NCBI GenBank assembly: GCA_001824455.1
Contig: MHXL01000078.1
Coordinates: 8,338 to 13,928, forward strand
Direction of reading: 5' to 3'
Source: Desulfuromonadaceae bacterium GWB2_53_15
GTDB taxonomy: Bacteria; Desulfobacterota; Desulfuromonadia; Geobacterales; Pseudopelobacteraceae
DNA length: 5,591 nucleotides
Numbering within the stretch: position 1 is the first letter of the stretch; every line of letters begins with the position of its first letter. A program made the translations under genes and the position numbers. Under the pieces are notes generated by a model. That model was not told the origin of the DNA and did not search any database. It saw only the letters and a list, made by a program, of their open reading frames with translations. Positions 4,905 to 5,591 of the stretch are shown piece after piece.

Positions 4905-5591
4905 AGATTTTGATGTTACAGGGCACTGAACCTGTTCCTGAGCGGCCTGTGTCGTAGCCAGTCTGCGGAAGGCCGAGGCCTTGATGGCGGCGTGGACGAC
5001 GCTGCCAACTACGATGTCCAGCTCACGGCCGGCATCGGGAACGATCTCTGCGATCAGGCGGCCGGTGTTGCAATCCAGTTCGACCCCCATCTTGGTGCCG
5101 CTTTCAAACAGGTTGACTACGGTACATTGTAGCAGATTGCGTGCGCTGATGGCTTCGGGATGCTTCTTGAAGAGGATGATGTCCTTTGATGACAGCTCGA
5201 ACAGGCCGCTGATGGTTGTGCGGTTACCCTTCGACAGCAGCAGTTCGCCGCCGTTCCAGTTATAGGCGCAGAGACCGGCCCGTTCGCTCATGCCGCTCAA
5301 TCCAAGGATGTTGATGTAGCCCACCGGGCTGCGCTCCATCATGGTTCTGGCCAGCGCTTCGGTGCTGCAGGTGCTGGTAATGCCGCCCTGGGCGATAACG
5401 GCGGCCGTATCGGTCATCATGCGCATCTCGACCAGCGAATGGCTGATAAAGATGAAAGGGATGTTGAAGCGTGCACAGGTGGCCTTGAGGTACGAGATGA
5501 TCTGAAACTTGCTGTCGTCGTCCAATGCCGAAAGCGGTTCGTCCATCAGCAACAGGCGCGGACTGGAGAGCACTGCCCGGCCAATGGCGAC
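4878..5591 (-). CDS. modC: Molybdate-type ABC transporter ATPase, C-terminal part (partial)
   Basis: The gene runs off the right edge, so only its last 237 codons are visible. The frame enters with VAIGRAVLSSP, which normally follows the ABC signature. Walker B is LLLMDEPLSALD, with the catalytic glutamate and the D-loop SALD, and the H-loop histidine is in FIFISHS. After the nucleotide-binding domain comes a C-terminal TOBE/Mop-like domain, starting near SARNLLQCTVVNLFESG and ending near VHAAIKASAFRRL. Such domains bind molybdate in ModC and allow regulation of uptake. Its role would be to energise import of molybdate or a related oxyanion with a ModB permease and ModA binding protein, which would lie outside the window. 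A ferric or sulfate importer ATPase is the main alternative. The last residues (about SNPPRSPLT) are encoded by the palindromic element, so the native end has been replaced or extended. Confidence 0.8.
   Translation of the reverse strand, partial: VAIGRAVLSSPRLLLMDEPLSALDDDSKFQIISYLKATCARFNIPFIFISHSLVEMRMMTDTAAVIAQGGITSTCSTEALARTMMERSPVGYINILGLSGMSERAGLCAYNWNGGELLLSKGNRTTISGLFELSSKDIILFKKHPEAISARNLLQCTVVNLFESGTKMGVELDCNTGRLIAEIVPDAGRELDIVVGSVVHAAIKASAFRRLATTQAAQEQVQCPVTSKSNPPRSPLT

Overview
The window carries ordinary bacterial genes around a small cassette of unknown function. Nothing in it fixes the taxon. The ModC-type transporter end, the RluA-type enzyme, the NTF2-like fragment and the short palindromic intergenic element would all fit an environmental Deltaproteobacterium such as the Geobacter/Desulfuromonas group, but this is inference from general resemblance.

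Left part, plus strand: a truncated NTF2/SnoaL-like fragment (11-265), a secreted lysine-rich protein built from eight consecutive 11-residue repeats (298-669), and a small four-helix membrane protein (744-1145). The stretch 1146-1358, where transcription from the two sides converges, holds only a doubtful mini-ORF.

Centre, minus strand: a three-gene cassette read from 3296 down to 1359. It encodes a DUF2589 protein (3296-2709), a larger partner with a related N-terminus (2630-1953), and an all-helical protein (1934-1359) whose best start lies six codons inside the longest frame. A strong 45-nt hairpin separates genes 1 and 2, while genes 2 and 3 are tightly coupled. Upstream lies an AT-rich non-coding stretch of about 600 bp. 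Its cassette-proximal end has a near-perfect Shine-Dalgarno sequence driving a two-codon minigene. The cassette is the most interesting and least understood part of the window.

Right part, minus strand: an RluA-family pseudouridine synthase (4776-3895) and, upstream of it, the 3' part of a molybdate-type ABC transporter ATPase (5591-4878, start outside the window). Between them is a 77-bp double-hairpin element (4828-4904) that supplies the last codons and the stop of the ATPase gene.

The left, central and right blocks show no obvious functional connection. The cassette looks like an accessory insertion between housekeeping-type genes, flanked on one side by a broken gene and on the other by an AT-rich gap.
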